Assembly (NCBI GenBank): GCA_025997215.1
Contig: BNUH01000016.1
Coordinates: forward strand, 1-52,754
Direction: 5' to 3'
Length of the DNA: 52,754 nucleotides
Source of the DNA: Clostridia bacterium
GTDB lineage: Bacteria > Bacillota_A > Clostridia > Christensenellales > Aristaeellaceae
In this document: positions 41,264-49,833 of the stretch, in pieces
How the letters are laid out: every line of letters begins with the position of its first letter
Position numbering within the stretch: the first letter of the stretch is position 1
Program-made: the position numbers and the translations under genes
Notes under the pieces: model-generated
Databases searched by the model: none
What the model was told of the DNA's origin: nothing
What the model saw: only the letters and a program-made list of their open reading frames with translations

Positions 41264-42873
41264 CCGCCGACCGCCTCCCTGGTAAGCGCAATACCATTAT
41301 CATTATGATTGCGCAGTATTACATGGCTGGGTAACGATGCCGGGCGTGGAAAATCGAGGCGCACATGACAGCCAACGCTTTCCTCGCGCGCCAACGCGCC
41401 GGTGACCAGCAGCAATCCCGCCAGCACATCATTGCACAGCCGTATCTTATAGAATGCCTCGCGTTCATTGGAACAGGATAGAGCGCGCGCTTCCGCTGCC
41501 AGCGATTCCAGCTTTTCACGTGCCGGGATCAGCTTTGCACCCTCGCGCAGTACGCCTACAGAGGCAGTGAGAATCTCCTCCAGTTCTGCCCGGATCGTAT
41601 CGGCGCGCACGGTGTCCCATACGCCGGATAAGGAACCCAGTTCATCCGCCGCCCAAGCCTCGCCGCCGCTGTCATCCGCTGGCACTGCACGCGCATATTC
41701 CGCAGCGGACTTGCCTGCCCGCCCGCCAAACACCAGTGTTTCAAGCCCGGCGTTTCCGCCGATGCGGTTCGCTCCATGTATGCCGCCCGCAGCCTCGCCA
41801 CAGACATATAGTCTCGCGACTGCTGTCGCGCAGTGGGGATCTATGCGAACGCCACCTAACGCTGTATGCGGCGCGGGTGCGACCTCAATCGGTTCTTTCG
41901 ACAGATCGATGCCTACATGCGCGTACCGCTCGACATACATCGGATATACAGCGCGCAGCCGTTCCGCACCGACGCCTGTCGCGTCGAACCAAATCCCGCC
42001 ATGCGGGGACGCTCGGTCAGCGCGAATCTCAATGGCCATCGCTCGCGCAAGCGCGTCTTTGTTTGCGCGTTCGCCTTTGCTGCTGTAGTGCAGCATGAAT
42101 CGATCGCCAAGACCGTTTCGCAGCACGGCGCCTTCATACAGCATCGTCGTGATGACGCTGGTTCCCCGGAGCGCGGGTGGGTATATCGCGGCGCTTGGCT
42201 CAAACTGGATCAATTCCACATCGATTAGCGGCGCGCCCGCACGGAACGCCATCGCGATGCCGTCCCCGCTGGAATCCTGTTTGTTGGTTGTGAATGGATA
42301 TATGCCGCAAAACCCGCCAGCGGCCAGCACGACTGTACTCGCTGCGACATAGATCATCGTGTTTTCGAGAGTATCATACACCAGCGCGCCGCGCACATGG
42401 CCGGACACTGTGCGCAGTGCGATTGCGCGGGAGTTTTCCAGTATATCGAATCGACCTTCCGCGCTCGCTTCGATGCTGCGTATGATGGCGATGCCTGTTT
42501 CGTTGCCGACGCTAGCCACCCGTGGATAGCGCGAACCCAGCGGCCGGAGCAGCAGCGGTGTGCCAGCAGCATCTCGATTGAACCGCAGCCCGGCGTGTTC
42601 CAACGTTTCCACAATATTTGTGCCATTTTCGCACAGCGCGCGAACCAGCTCCGGTTCGCCCAGCCCATAGCCGCAGCGCAGGGTATCCTCCATAAACGCC
42701 TCAACCGAATCTTCAGGTGAGAGCGGCGCGTTGAAGCCGTGCACCCATGGCGACGCGCCGCGTCCATCACGGACGACCAATGCCCGAACGCCATATGCTG
42801 CGGCTGTGTCGGCGGCGGTCAGCCCTGACAGCCCGCCGCCTATTACCAGCAAATCCGTTTGGATAGTTTTCAT
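41260..42873 (-). CDS. Fumarate-reductase/aspartate-oxidase-like FAD enzyme
   Basis: ATG 42873 overlaps the dehydratase stop as TAATG. 537 residues. FAD-binding motif LLVIGGGLSGLTAADTAAAYGVRALVV at the N-terminus; VLAAGGFCG; SSGDGIAMAFRAGAPLIDVELIQFEP; APAPHTALGGVRID; RIGGNAGLETLVFGGRAGKSAA (the flavin-closing motif of the SdhA/FrdA/NadB family). A C-terminal helical domain is present. No signal peptide or haem sites, so a soluble enzyme of the L-aspartate-oxidase or soluble fumarate-reductase kind. It probably oxidises or reduces an intermediate between the dehydratase and FdrA steps. Confidence 0.87.
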   Translation of the reverse strand: MKTIQTDLLVIGGGLSGLTAADTAAAYGVRALVVRDGRGASPWVHGFNAPLSPEDSVEAFMEDTLRCGYGLGEPELVRALCENGTNIVETLEHAGLRFNRDAAGTPLLLRPLGSRYPRVASVGNETGIAIIRSIEASAEGRFDILENSRAIALRTVSGHVRGALVYDTLENTMIYVAASTVVLAAGGFCGIYPFTTNKQDSSGDGIAMAFRAGAPLIDVELIQFEPSAAIYPPALRGTSVITTMLYEGAVLRNGLGDRFMLHYSSKGERANKDALARAMAIEIRADRASPHGGIWFDATGVGAERLRAVYPMYVERYAHVGIDLSKEPIEVAPAPHTALGGVRIDPHCATAVARLYVCGEAAGGIHGANRIGGNAGLETLVFGGRAGKSAAEYARAVPADDSGGEAWAADELGSLSGVWDTVRADTIRAELEEILTASVGVLREGAKLIPAREKLESLAAEARALSCSNEREAFYKIRLCNDVLAGLLLVTGALAREESVGCHVRLDFPRPASLPSHVILRNHNDNGIALTREAVGG

Positions 42874-44552
42874 TACGCTTCCCAGATGCCGCCCTTGGCC
42901 ATGGAGCCGATGTTTTGGGAGAACAGCCTTAAGAAGCGCGGGTAATCACTGGCAGGGAACTTCCAGTCGAACGCTGCGGTCCGTTTCACGATTTCCTCTT
43001 CGCTCACGCTCATGTCAATCCGCCGTGCTGGGACATCGATGATGATCTCATCGCCATCGCGAATGGCAGCCAACGGGCTGCGCAATGCCGCCTCGGGCGA
43101 GATGTATCCGACCGACAAACCGCTCGTGCCGCCCGAGAAGCGTCCGTCTGTCAAAATCGCACAGGAATTATATAGTTCCTTCTGCCCTTTCAGCTCCTCT
43201 TGGAATGTGAACGCCGTTGTGCCAAACCGACCCTTCAGCCCCATATACCGCAGCACAATCGCGTCGCCTGGCTGTATCTGGCCGCCGCGCAGCGCGGCTA
43301 ACCCGGCATCCAGCGAATCGTAGCATTTCGCCTTCCCTTTGAATTGCATCAGCTGCGCTGGTACGGCGGCAATCTTGAGGATCGATCCTTCCGGCGCGAT
43401 GTTGCCATACAGTACGCCGATCCCTGGTTCGCGCATGACGGGATTGTCCAGCGAGCGTATACAGTCGCTGTTGTAGATCACTGCGTTCGTGACGTTCTCG
43501 GCCAGTGTATGCCCTGTCACGGTCAGGCAGCCGCCTTCCAGTGCGGGCAGCATGGATTTGATCAGGCCGCGCATGCCTCCGGCCAGGTCGAAATCCTTCA
43601 CCGAATACTCGCCGCCCGGCATCAGATGACTCAACAGCGGTATCTCATTGGAAGCCTCGTCGAAATACTTCCACCAAGGCAAATCATATCCCGCCTCGTG
43701 CGCAATCGCCGGGATGTGCAGGATCAGGTTGGATGAACCTGCGACAGCCATATCCACCTTGATCGCATTGCGGATCGCATCAACCGTCATGATCTGCCGC
43801 GCCGTGATCCCTTCTTGCACCAGACGCATGATCTGACGTCCCGCTTCATAGGAGAGCGCGCGTATCTCGGATGAGACTGCGCTCATGGATGAATTGCCGG
43901 GCAGCGTCATACCCATCGCTTCAGCGATCATGCACATGCTGTTCGCGGTGGTCATTGATGTGCACGCACCGCATATGCCCCATGACGATGCAATCAGTCC
44001 GTTATACTCATCCATGTCGATGCGGCCTTCCTGCGCCGCGCCGACTTTATCCTGCGCGCGGATGTGCACGACTTCCTGTCCGCGGAATTGGCCGTGCGGC
44101 ATGTACCCACCTGTTACAATAATCGTTGGGATATTCAGCCGCGCCGCGCCCATTAAGTGGCCGGGTACAATCGAGTCGCAGGTGGATAGCATCACCATGC
44201 CATCGAAGAAGTTGCCCTCCACGGTTAACTCCACTTGGTCGGCGATCGAGTTACGGCTGGGTATCTCGATATATTTGGGATCTTTCAATACCATGCCGTC
44301 GCAAATCGCGGTGGTCATCACCTCTAACGGCAACCCGCCCATCTCGCGAATCCCCTGCTTGACGCGCTCCGCCAGCTGCCCCAGGTGAATGTGTCCCGGG
44401 TTGTACTCGTTCCACGAATTGACTACCGCGATCAGCGGCCGTTGCAACTCTTCCTCGGTATAGCCCATACCCAGCATCAACCCGCGCCGACATTCAGACG
44501 CCTCACCGAATTCCCAGCAGCTGCGCATTTCCTGGTACGATTTCTTAGCCAT
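42873..44552 (-). CDS. IlvD/Edd-family dehydratase
   Basis: ATG 44552 is chosen for its AGGAGGAAG site; a frame 13 codons longer has none. 559 residues. Family motifs: VVNSWNEYNPGHIHL, ICDGM, SRNSIADQVE, STC125DSIVPGHLMGAARLNIP, GIC194GAC197TSMTTANSM...LPGNSS, LTDGRFSGGTSGLSVGYISPEA. The NPGH segment, rather than NPCH, is like E. coli IlvD ([4Fe-4S] type) and unlike the [2Fe-2S] sugar-acid dehydratases. The family dehydrates 2,3-dihydroxy acids, including sugar acids. Given the SDR and glycosidases nearby and no other branched-chain amino acid genes, a sugar acid is the likelier substrate. Confidence 0.88.
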   Translation of the reverse strand: MAKKSYQEMRSCWEFGEASECRRGLMLGMGYTEEELQRPLIAVVNSWNEYNPGHIHLGQLAERVKQGIREMGGLPLEVMTTAICDGMVLKDPKYIEIPSRNSIADQVELTVEGNFFDGMVMLSTCDSIVPGHLMGAARLNIPTIIVTGGYMPHGQFRGQEVVHIRAQDKVGAAQEGRIDMDEYNGLIASSWGICGACTSMTTANSMCMIAEAMGMTLPGNSSMSAVSSEIRALSYEAGRQIMRLVQEGITARQIMTVDAIRNAIKVDMAVAGSSNLILHIPAIAHEAGYDLPWWKYFDEASNEIPLLSHLMPGGEYSVKDFDLAGGMRGLIKSMLPALEGGCLTVTGHTLAENVTNAVIYNSDCIRSLDNPVMREPGIGVLYGNIAPEGSILKIAAVPAQLMQFKGKAKCYDSLDAGLAALRGGQIQPGDAIVLRYMGLKGRFGTTAFTFQEELKGQKELYNSCAILTDGRFSGGTSGLSVGYISPEAALRSPLAAIRDGDEIIIDVPARRIDMSVSEEEIVKRTAAFDWKFPASDYPRFLRLFSQNIGSMAKGGIWEA

Positions 44553-44603
44553 AAACTTCCTCCTATCAAAATCGTTCTTAATTGATATCAACTGATATAG
44601 TCT

Positions 44604-45395
44604 TTATATTTCATCATCCTGCATACAGTCAATCGCACCGTCTATGGACTGGCCGCCGTCGATAAATATCGTTTGGCCGACGATGAAGCGGCTCTTTTCC
44701 TTGTCCGCAAGAAACAATATCATCGGCACTATATCCGACGGCTGCGCGCCATATCCCACGGGGATTTTCCTGTTGAATCCTTCAATATCCCGCGCTGAAT
44801 AGCGGCTGATGATCTTGGTATAGACCAGCCCTGGCGCAATGCAGTTGACATTGATTCCATGTTTCGCCAACTCGACGCCGATGGATTTTGTGAACATGTT
44901 AAGGCCTGCCTTGCCCGCGGAGTATGGCAGCGCCTTGCGCTTCACCCATGTCACCGCGCTGTGGACGGAGCTGATGTTGATGATTGCGCCGCGCACGCCT
45001 TTTGTTACCATATCCTTCGCAGCGGCACGCGCGCAATACGCGGCGGCGTTCAGGTTCAGCGCGATCTGTTCATCCCAGTATTCCATCGGCATGTCGATGA
45101 ATCCGCCTTTGGGCATCTGCAGCGCGCCGCCCGCGTTATTAACCAGCACATCGACTTTCCCAAACCGTTCTATAAAGGAAGCCAGCATACGCTCACAATC
45201 CGCGCGTTGACTGACATCCGCCTGACAAATTTCTACATCCGCGCCCGCTTCGCGGCATAATTCGGCGGTTTCCTGCGCTCCTTCAGGGGTTTTATGGTAA
45301 TTTATACCGACGTCATACCCTTCCTTTGCAAACGCGACGGCAGTTGCAGCGCCAATTCCATGAGACGATCCCGTAATCAGTACACTCTTTTTCAC
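44604..45395 (-). CDS. SDR dehydrogenase, glucose-1-dehydrogenase-like
   Basis: GTG 45395 overlaps the upstream stop as GTGA and has AGGAG 7 bases away; an earlier GTG at 45401 is too close to that site. 263 residues with TGSSHGIGAATA (NAD(P) loop), LVNNAGG, INISSVHS (catalytic Ser), PYSAGKAG (Tyr and Lys), INVNCIAPGLVYT and FIDGGQS. Length and motifs are those of classical SDRs. It may oxidise an aldose to its lactone or reduce a keto intermediate. 51 bases separate it from the dehydratase. Confidence 0.88.
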   Translation of the reverse strand: MKKSVLITGSSHGIGAATAVAFAKEGYDVGINYHKTPEGAQETAELCREAGADVEICQADVSQRADCERMLASFIERFGKVDVLVNNAGGALQMPKGGFIDMPMEYWDEQIALNLNAAAYCARAAAKDMVTKGVRGAIINISSVHSAVTWVKRKALPYSAGKAGLNMFTKSIGVELAKHGINVNCIAPGLVYTKIISRYSARDIEGFNRKIPVGYGAQPSDIVPMILFLADKEKSRFIVGQTIFIDGGQSIDGAIDCMQDDEI

Positions 45396-46270
45396 ACGCA
45401 CCCGCTCCTTTTTAGAAACTCACTGACTGTGTATAATGGTAAAAACAGATACGCAGGTTCCCGGCTCCCCATCCGTCGCAGTAATGCGCGCGCAATTTCC
45501 GGGGCATCGTTCACACCGTCAGCGCGTATAGCCGCAATCGCATCACTATATTGCGCAACTAGATTGTCGCACAACTGCAGATATTGCTTAGACTCTACGA
45601 TGCCGCTCGCACTATCGCCGAGCGGCAGAAACCAGTGCCCCGCGATGATATTATGAATATCCAACTCCAATAGCCGCTCAATCGACAGCATATATCCTTC
45701 GAGATCCATAATCAGCGCGACCCCTTGTGTGACGGTGCCATTCAGCTGCAGCGAATCACCCGTGATCAGCGTGCGGCTTCTCTCATCCAACCAACATACA
45801 GCATCCGCATCATGCCCCGGCGTGTGAATCAGGCGCAAGTTGTCGTCGAGCCATTCACCATCATGCAGCAATCGGTCCGGTGTCACACCATCCAGTACTG
45901 CGGGCGGAGCTGGGCTGTACTTGGGGAAAACGGATCGTATCTTTTTGGAATAATACAGCGGGTTGCGCAGCCGATCCTCCGAGCCATCAAAGGCAGCAAT
46001 CTTAACGCCTGGCGCCAATTCATGGATACGCGCGTGGCCACCGATATGGTCTCCATGGGTATGTGTACACAACAGCCAGCGGATATCGTTCAACGTCAGA
46101 TGCATCCGCGCCAAAGCTGGAACCAGGACGCCGTCAATGGACGCCGCATCCGCGCCGCTGTCGATTAAGCAATATGTACCGCTACTATTCACGAGCACGG
46201 CGCTCGTCGATTCGCTGAAGGGCAGTTTCAAACGATAGATGTCAGGCGCAACGCATTCGAATTGCTCCAC
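45392..46270 (-). CDS. Metallo-beta-lactamase-fold hydrolase
   Basis: GTG 46270 has GGGGAGGG 6 bases upstream; the longer frame from 46312 overlaps the promoter region and lacks a site. 292 residues. Metal-binding H70-T-H72-G-D74-H75, then HTPGHDADAVCWL, LITGDSL and IIAGHWF supply the two-metal site. A C-terminal helical extension of ~80 residues follows. Members include lactonases and thioesterases. As first gene of the operon before a dehydrogenase and dehydratase, a lactonase-like role is a reasonable inference. Confidence 0.85.
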   Translation of the reverse strand: MEQFECVAPDIYRLKLPFSESTSAVLVNSSGTYCLIDSGADAASIDGVLVPALARMHLTLNDIRWLLCTHTHGDHIGGHARIHELAPGVKIAAFDGSEDRLRNPLYYSKKIRSVFPKYSPAPPAVLDGVTPDRLLHDGEWLDDNLRLIHTPGHDADAVCWLDERSRTLITGDSLQLNGTVTQGVALIMDLEGYMLSIERLLELDIHNIIAGHWFLPLGDSASGIVESKQYLQLCDNLVAQYSDAIAAIRADGVNDAPEIARALLRRMGSREPAYLFLPLYTVSEFLKRSGCV

Positions 46271-46319
46271 AGTATCCCTCCCCACCGAGCGGAAGAACGC
46301 GCCGCAGCGCATTCATTCC

Positions 46320-46365
46320 ACTAACAGTCTACTAACAGAGTAGGGCGAAGCGTGAAAAATGTAAA
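46320..46365 (-). promoter_or_regulatory. Promoter and direct repeats of the oxidative/FdrA operon
   Basis: Minus strand: TTTACA (46365-46360), 17-base spacer, TACTCT (46342-46337). Overlapping the -10 and start site are two ACTAACAG repeats (plus-strand 46320-46327 and 46331-46338), 11 bases apart, one helical turn, a likely regulator site. Confidence 0.6.
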
Positions 46366-46459
46366 TAGGATATGAAAGAATACATACTTCATCCACAATA
46401 TACACACGCCTTGGAGTGCATTCGCAAGCGAAAAACACATGCCCGCGCGGTTTTACCGA

Positions 46460-46488
46460 TTGATGCCGCCCGACCAGTGCGCTATGAT
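46460..46488 (+). promoter_or_regulatory. Promoter of the epimerase gene, start of transcription at the ATG
   Basis: TTGATG (46460-46465), 17-base spacer, TATGAT (46483-46488), then ATAGTT and ATG 46495. The usual start 7 bases after the -10 is the A of the start codon, and there is no ribosome site, so a leaderless mRNA is predicted. Confidence 0.55.
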
Positions 46489-46494
46489 ATAGTT

Positions 46495-47343
46495 ATGAAA
46501 GATAGAATCATCAAGAGCGATCAATTGATCGTGCATGTAAACCCGTTTGGCGCAGAGTTGCGCGGGGTGGAGCGGGATGGCGTTGAGTATTTATGGCAAG
46601 GCGATCCGCGTTATTACGCGCGGACGGGGCCGACGCTGTTTCCGATCGTTGGCCGCTTTGTAAGCGATACCTATTATGTAGGAGATCGCGCGTACCGAAT
46701 GCCGCTTAACGGGTTCGCGATGGAGGAAATCTTCACTGTCATTGACCTATCGAATGACTCTATAGAAATGGAGCTTGTCGATACTGCCGCGACACGCGCC
46801 GTGTATCCCTTCTCATTTCGCCTACGCGTACGGTATACCGTTGTAGGCGCGGCGTTGACAGTTCGTTTTCAAGTACAAAACACCGGGGCGGTTATCCTGC
46901 CATATGGCGTTGGCAATCATACCGCGTACCGATGGCCTATGATGGACGGCGACAGCGCACAGGATGCATTCCTTCGTTTCGAATGCCAGGAGACATTGCG
47001 CTCCTTCAACCCATTTGGCTGGACTGACGATTTTCTATCCAATCAAAGCATCAAACCGCTGTCGCATACCTTATTCGAAAACTTCACTCGCAGCCTAACC
47101 GATATACAATCCCAATGGGTCGCGCTGGAAAGCCGGAATCACCCGCACGGGATCCGCATAACGCGAGAGCAGTTTCCTTTTCTGGCCATCTGGTCACTGC
47201 CGGATGAGGCAGCGCAAGTTATATGCCTGGAGCCGTGCACAAGCATCCACACAGGCGGCACAACGCTGAACGATCGCAAGGGGATCGACCTGCTTTCCCC
47301 CGGCGAAACACGCGAGCGTGTTTTCTCGATTGAATTTTTTTGA
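46495..47343 (+). CDS. Aldose 1-epimerase-like protein
   Basis: ATG 46495 is chosen because the family begins at MKDRIIKSDQLIVHVNPFGAELRGVERDGVEYLWQGDP. The longer frame from 46372 would put the start upstream of the promoter. 282 residues with GPTLFPIVGR, PYGVGNHTAYRWP (catalytic-site His) and LEPCTSIH (the Glu region) of the galactose-mutarotase superfamily, in the LacX-like subgroup. It likely interconverts anomers of an aldose or sugar derivative used by the adjacent leftward operon. Confidence 0.85.
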   Translation: MKDRIIKSDQLIVHVNPFGAELRGVERDGVEYLWQGDPRYYARTGPTLFPIVGRFVSDTYYVGDRAYRMPLNGFAMEEIFTVIDLSNDSIEMELVDTAATRAVYPFSFRLRVRYTVVGAALTVRFQVQNTGAVILPYGVGNHTAYRWPMMDGDSAQDAFLRFECQETLRSFNPFGWTDDFLSNQSIKPLSHTLFENFTRSLTDIQSQWVALESRNHPHGIRITREQFPFLAIWSLPDEAAQVICLEPCTSIHTGGTTLNDRKGIDLLSPGETRERVFSIEFF

Positions 47344-47400
47344 TGGAATGATACACATCATCGACTTGAGTACAGGAATTCTCACTTACATGGCGAATAG

Positions 47401-47567
47401 TTAGGGCGTGTTCGAAAAATCCCGCGGCGGTCTTGGGCCGTCTTTTCCGCCCCCACTGCGTCGCTGTTCCGGTCAGCGGACCTCCAGTCCGCCTCCCTGC
47501 ACGCTCCTTGTTGGGACGAAAAATCCGACCCAATCCCCACCGCGTTATTTTCCGAACACACCCTAAT
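47401..47567. mobile_element. MITE-like non-coding element
   Basis: Terminal inverted repeats TTAGGGCGTGTTCGAAAAAT (47401-47420) and the complement of ATTTTCCGAACACACCCTAA (47548-47567) match at 18 of 20 positions. The 167-bp body is GC-rich and has no credible gene. This is the structure of a miniature inverted-repeat transposable element mobilised by an IS elsewhere. It ends 27 bases before the next start codon and separates that gene from the epimerase. Confidence 0.75.
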
Positions 47568-47594
47568 CAAAACTATTTGAAACCAGGTGCGATA

Positions 47595-48815
47595 ATGACG
47601 CGTGAATCTTTCATACAGGATACTGAAACGGTACGAGTGTTAGATCGTTTCGATATCATTGTGGCTGGCGGCGGCGTGGCTGGATGCGCCGCTGCCCTTG
47701 CTGCGCGGCGGCATGGTAAGCGCGTGCTGCTGCTTGAGAAAAGCCTCACGCTTGGCGGCTTAGCGACATTGGGGTTAATCAACTACTTTGAGCCGCTGTG
47801 CAATGGTCGAGGCAGGCAGATAATGAAAGGTATGCCTGAAGAGTTTTTGCGGATAGCGGTGCGATATGGTTATGATACTATCCCTGATGTGTGGAAGCAA
47901 GGCGAACCTTGCTCGCGCGGCGAATCAACCGATGTTCGCTACATTAGCCACTACTCGCCTCAACTATTCGCACTGGCGCTTATGGAACAGATGACCCGCG
48001 AAGGCGTCACGATACAGCTGGATTGCCTGGCCGTCAAACCCGTTATGAACGGCGCGGTCGTCAAAGGTATTATCGTTGAAACTAAATCCGGCAGAGGTTA
48101 TTATGAAACCAGAATGGTTATTGATGTTACTGGTGATGCCGATCTGCTGAAGCGTGCAGGCGTGCCAGTCGTCGATGGTCAGAACTATTTCACGTACATA
48201 TCGCATGCGATTACGCTGGATAGCTGTCGGCGCGCGGTCGAATTGGGCCGTATCGACAAGGCGGTATACTGGCGAAACGGCGGAGAGGCGACGCTGTACG
48301 GCGAGCGTCAACCAGCCGATCGCAAGCTATACTCCGGCATTTCCGCCGACGATGTTACGGAGTACATCATCGAAAACCAGCTGGAATTGCTATCCAAACT
48401 GCGCGATGAAGACAGGTTCACACGCGACATTGTAACGCTGCCCGGCATGCCGCAGTTTCGCACAACGCGCCGCATTGATGGCGATTATACATTATCGACC
48501 GACGACGCAGACAAGCATTTCGATGATTCGATCGGCGCCATCTGCGACTTTGACAATCCGGATACGCTGTATGAAGTACCTTACCGATGCCTGATCTGCT
48601 CAGGGTTTCCGAATATCATCACAGCGGGCCGCAGTGTTAGCGCTAAGGGTTACGCATGGGACGTCGCGCGCGTCATCCCTCCAGCCATTGCCACAGGTCA
48701 AGCGGCAGGCGTCGCCGCATCGCTGGCTGTTGAGTCGGCGCATGATGTGACGCGCGTTGACGTTGAACATTTGCATACGGTGTTGGAAAGCGATGGGGTG
48801 AGTGTGCATTTTTGA
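47595..48815 (+). CDS. FAD-dependent oxidoreductase (FAD_oxidored type)
   Basis: ATG 47595 with AGGTG 5 bases upstream; the longer frame runs through the MITE and is rejected. 406 residues: FDIIVAGGGVAGCAAALAARRHGKRVLLLEK (dinucleotide fold), GGLATLGLINYFEPLCNGRG, VIDVTGDADLLKRAG, GMPQFRTTRRIDGDY, NIITAGRSVSAKGYAWDVARVIPPAIATGQAAGVAASLA. This is the PF12831-type flavoprotein often near polysaccharide-use genes; substrates are mostly unknown. No ferredoxin or redox partner is visible beside it. Confidence 0.85.
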   Translation: MTRESFIQDTETVRVLDRFDIIVAGGGVAGCAAALAARRHGKRVLLLEKSLTLGGLATLGLINYFEPLCNGRGRQIMKGMPEEFLRIAVRYGYDTIPDVWKQGEPCSRGESTDVRYISHYSPQLFALALMEQMTREGVTIQLDCLAVKPVMNGAVVKGIIVETKSGRGYYETRMVIDVTGDADLLKRAGVPVVDGQNYFTYISHAITLDSCRRAVELGRIDKAVYWRNGGEATLYGERQPADRKLYSGISADDVTEYIIENQLELLSKLRDEDRFTRDIVTLPGMPQFRTTRRIDGDYTLSTDDADKHFDDSIGAICDFDNPDTLYEVPYRCLICSGFPNIITAGRSVSAKGYAWDVARVIPPAIATGQAAGVAASLAVESAHDVTRVDVEHLHTVLESDGVSVHF

Positions 48816-49146
48816 GGAAAGTCAGCGGTGCGTTTTCTATAAGTTGAATGGGAGCACCACCCACCAAACACAAGAAAGAAGGCTGTTTCAAAATGATCTG
48901 AAAGCTATGTTCTGCAAGATGGATGATTTTTGTCTATTTTTTCTCAGCTAGTGGCCTGTTAAGCTTAAAAGTATAACAAAAACATCAGAGGTGTGGTATG
49001 TTCGAAGTCCTAGAAAGGACGATGAGGGGAAACCATGCCAAAGCTAAATCATACAGTGAAGCTGAAACTGGAACAAATCGAACAGTTGAAACCAATGACC
49101 AATACGAACCAAATACTCCATATAGCTGGTGAGCTCTATATATTAG
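48816..49146. other. Intergenic region with IS-like debris
   Basis: No complete gene. GGCTGTTTCAAAATGA near 48890 looks like an IS end. A 39-codon frame at 49035-49154 (MPKLNHTVKLKLEQIEQLKP...) has GAGGGGAAACC upstream and may be the start of a lost gene. It leads straight into the broken kinase gene. Confidence 0.35.
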
Positions 49147-49710
49147 GGGAATAGGTTCTTCAGTGGGATTGAGCGAACACTCGCCGACTCAGCTTTTAAC
49201 ATGAGGGTAGATGAGCTTAAGAGTGCCGCCTATGCTCTGATGGCAAACGCTGATATACCTTATGGTAAGTCTGCAAAAGCAAGGCTTCGATATGTACCAA
49301 GAGATGTGTTTGAACTATACAAGGAAAGGCTACCAACCAACTGGCGTAAGCGAGCAACGCACTTTTATACAGAATTTGAGCGGGTTCAGCAAGGCGCTGA
49401 AGCATGGCGTAGAGGTGATCTCGCTACTTTTGGCCAGTTAGTCTTTGATTCTGGGTGGAGCAGCATTTTTAACTATGAGACGGGCAGCCCTCAGTTGATT
49501 AAGTTATATGATATAATGAGGGATACTGATGGGATTTACGGTGGTAGGTTTAGTGGCGCAGGATTCAAGGGTTGTTGCATGGCATTGGTGAATCCGGAGT
49601 GTAAGGATCGCATCGCGGAGAAGGTAGAACGCGAGTATTTGACGGCATTTCCAGAGTTACGCGTGAAGTTTTCGATACATTGGTGCCAGACGGTGGATGG
49701 GTGCGGGTGA
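49147..49710 (+). pseudogene. GHMP (galactokinase-type) kinase, C-terminal fragment
   Basis: The frame opens at 49147 after a stop and reads FFSGIERTLADSAFNMRVDELKSAAYALMANADIPYGKSAKARLRYVPRD. Then come RKRATHFYTEFERVQQGAEAWRRGDLATFGQLVFDSGWSSIFNYETGSPQL and GIYGGRFSGAGFKGCCMALVNPE. The RFSGAGFxG motif and the NYExGSPxL segment are the C-terminal half of galactokinase-like GHMP kinases. The N-terminal half with the ATP-binding GLSSSA motif is absent, replaced by the debris before it. Non-functional unless a partner exists. Confidence 0.75.
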
Positions 49711-49778
49711 AGTCTATTTTTTGTCCTGTTGTTGAGCGTCGCGTTTATTTGCATCATGGTTAGTCGAAGCTAACGCGC

Positions 49779-49807
49779 TTGATCATTCTGATTTCTTCTG
49801 CTATACT
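49779..49807 (+). promoter_or_regulatory. Promoter of the AAA-ATPase gene
   Basis: TTGATC (49779-49784), 17-base spacer, TATACT (49802-49807), 26 bases before ATG 49834, with GAGGGGAGG as ribosome site. Confidence 0.75.
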
Positions 49808-49833
49808 AAATATATGAGGGGAGGCCTAATCGT

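Noticed and set aside
42873..44552. Loss of an iron-sulphur ligand in the dehydratase (NPGH instead of NPCH)
   Set aside because: E. coli IlvD, a [4Fe-4S] enzyme, also has PGH at this place, so Gly is normal for that subgroup.
47433..47594. 54-codon upstream extension of the FAD oxidoreductase
   Set aside because: The extension is the translated MITE body; the conserved protein starts at 47595 with its own ribosome site.
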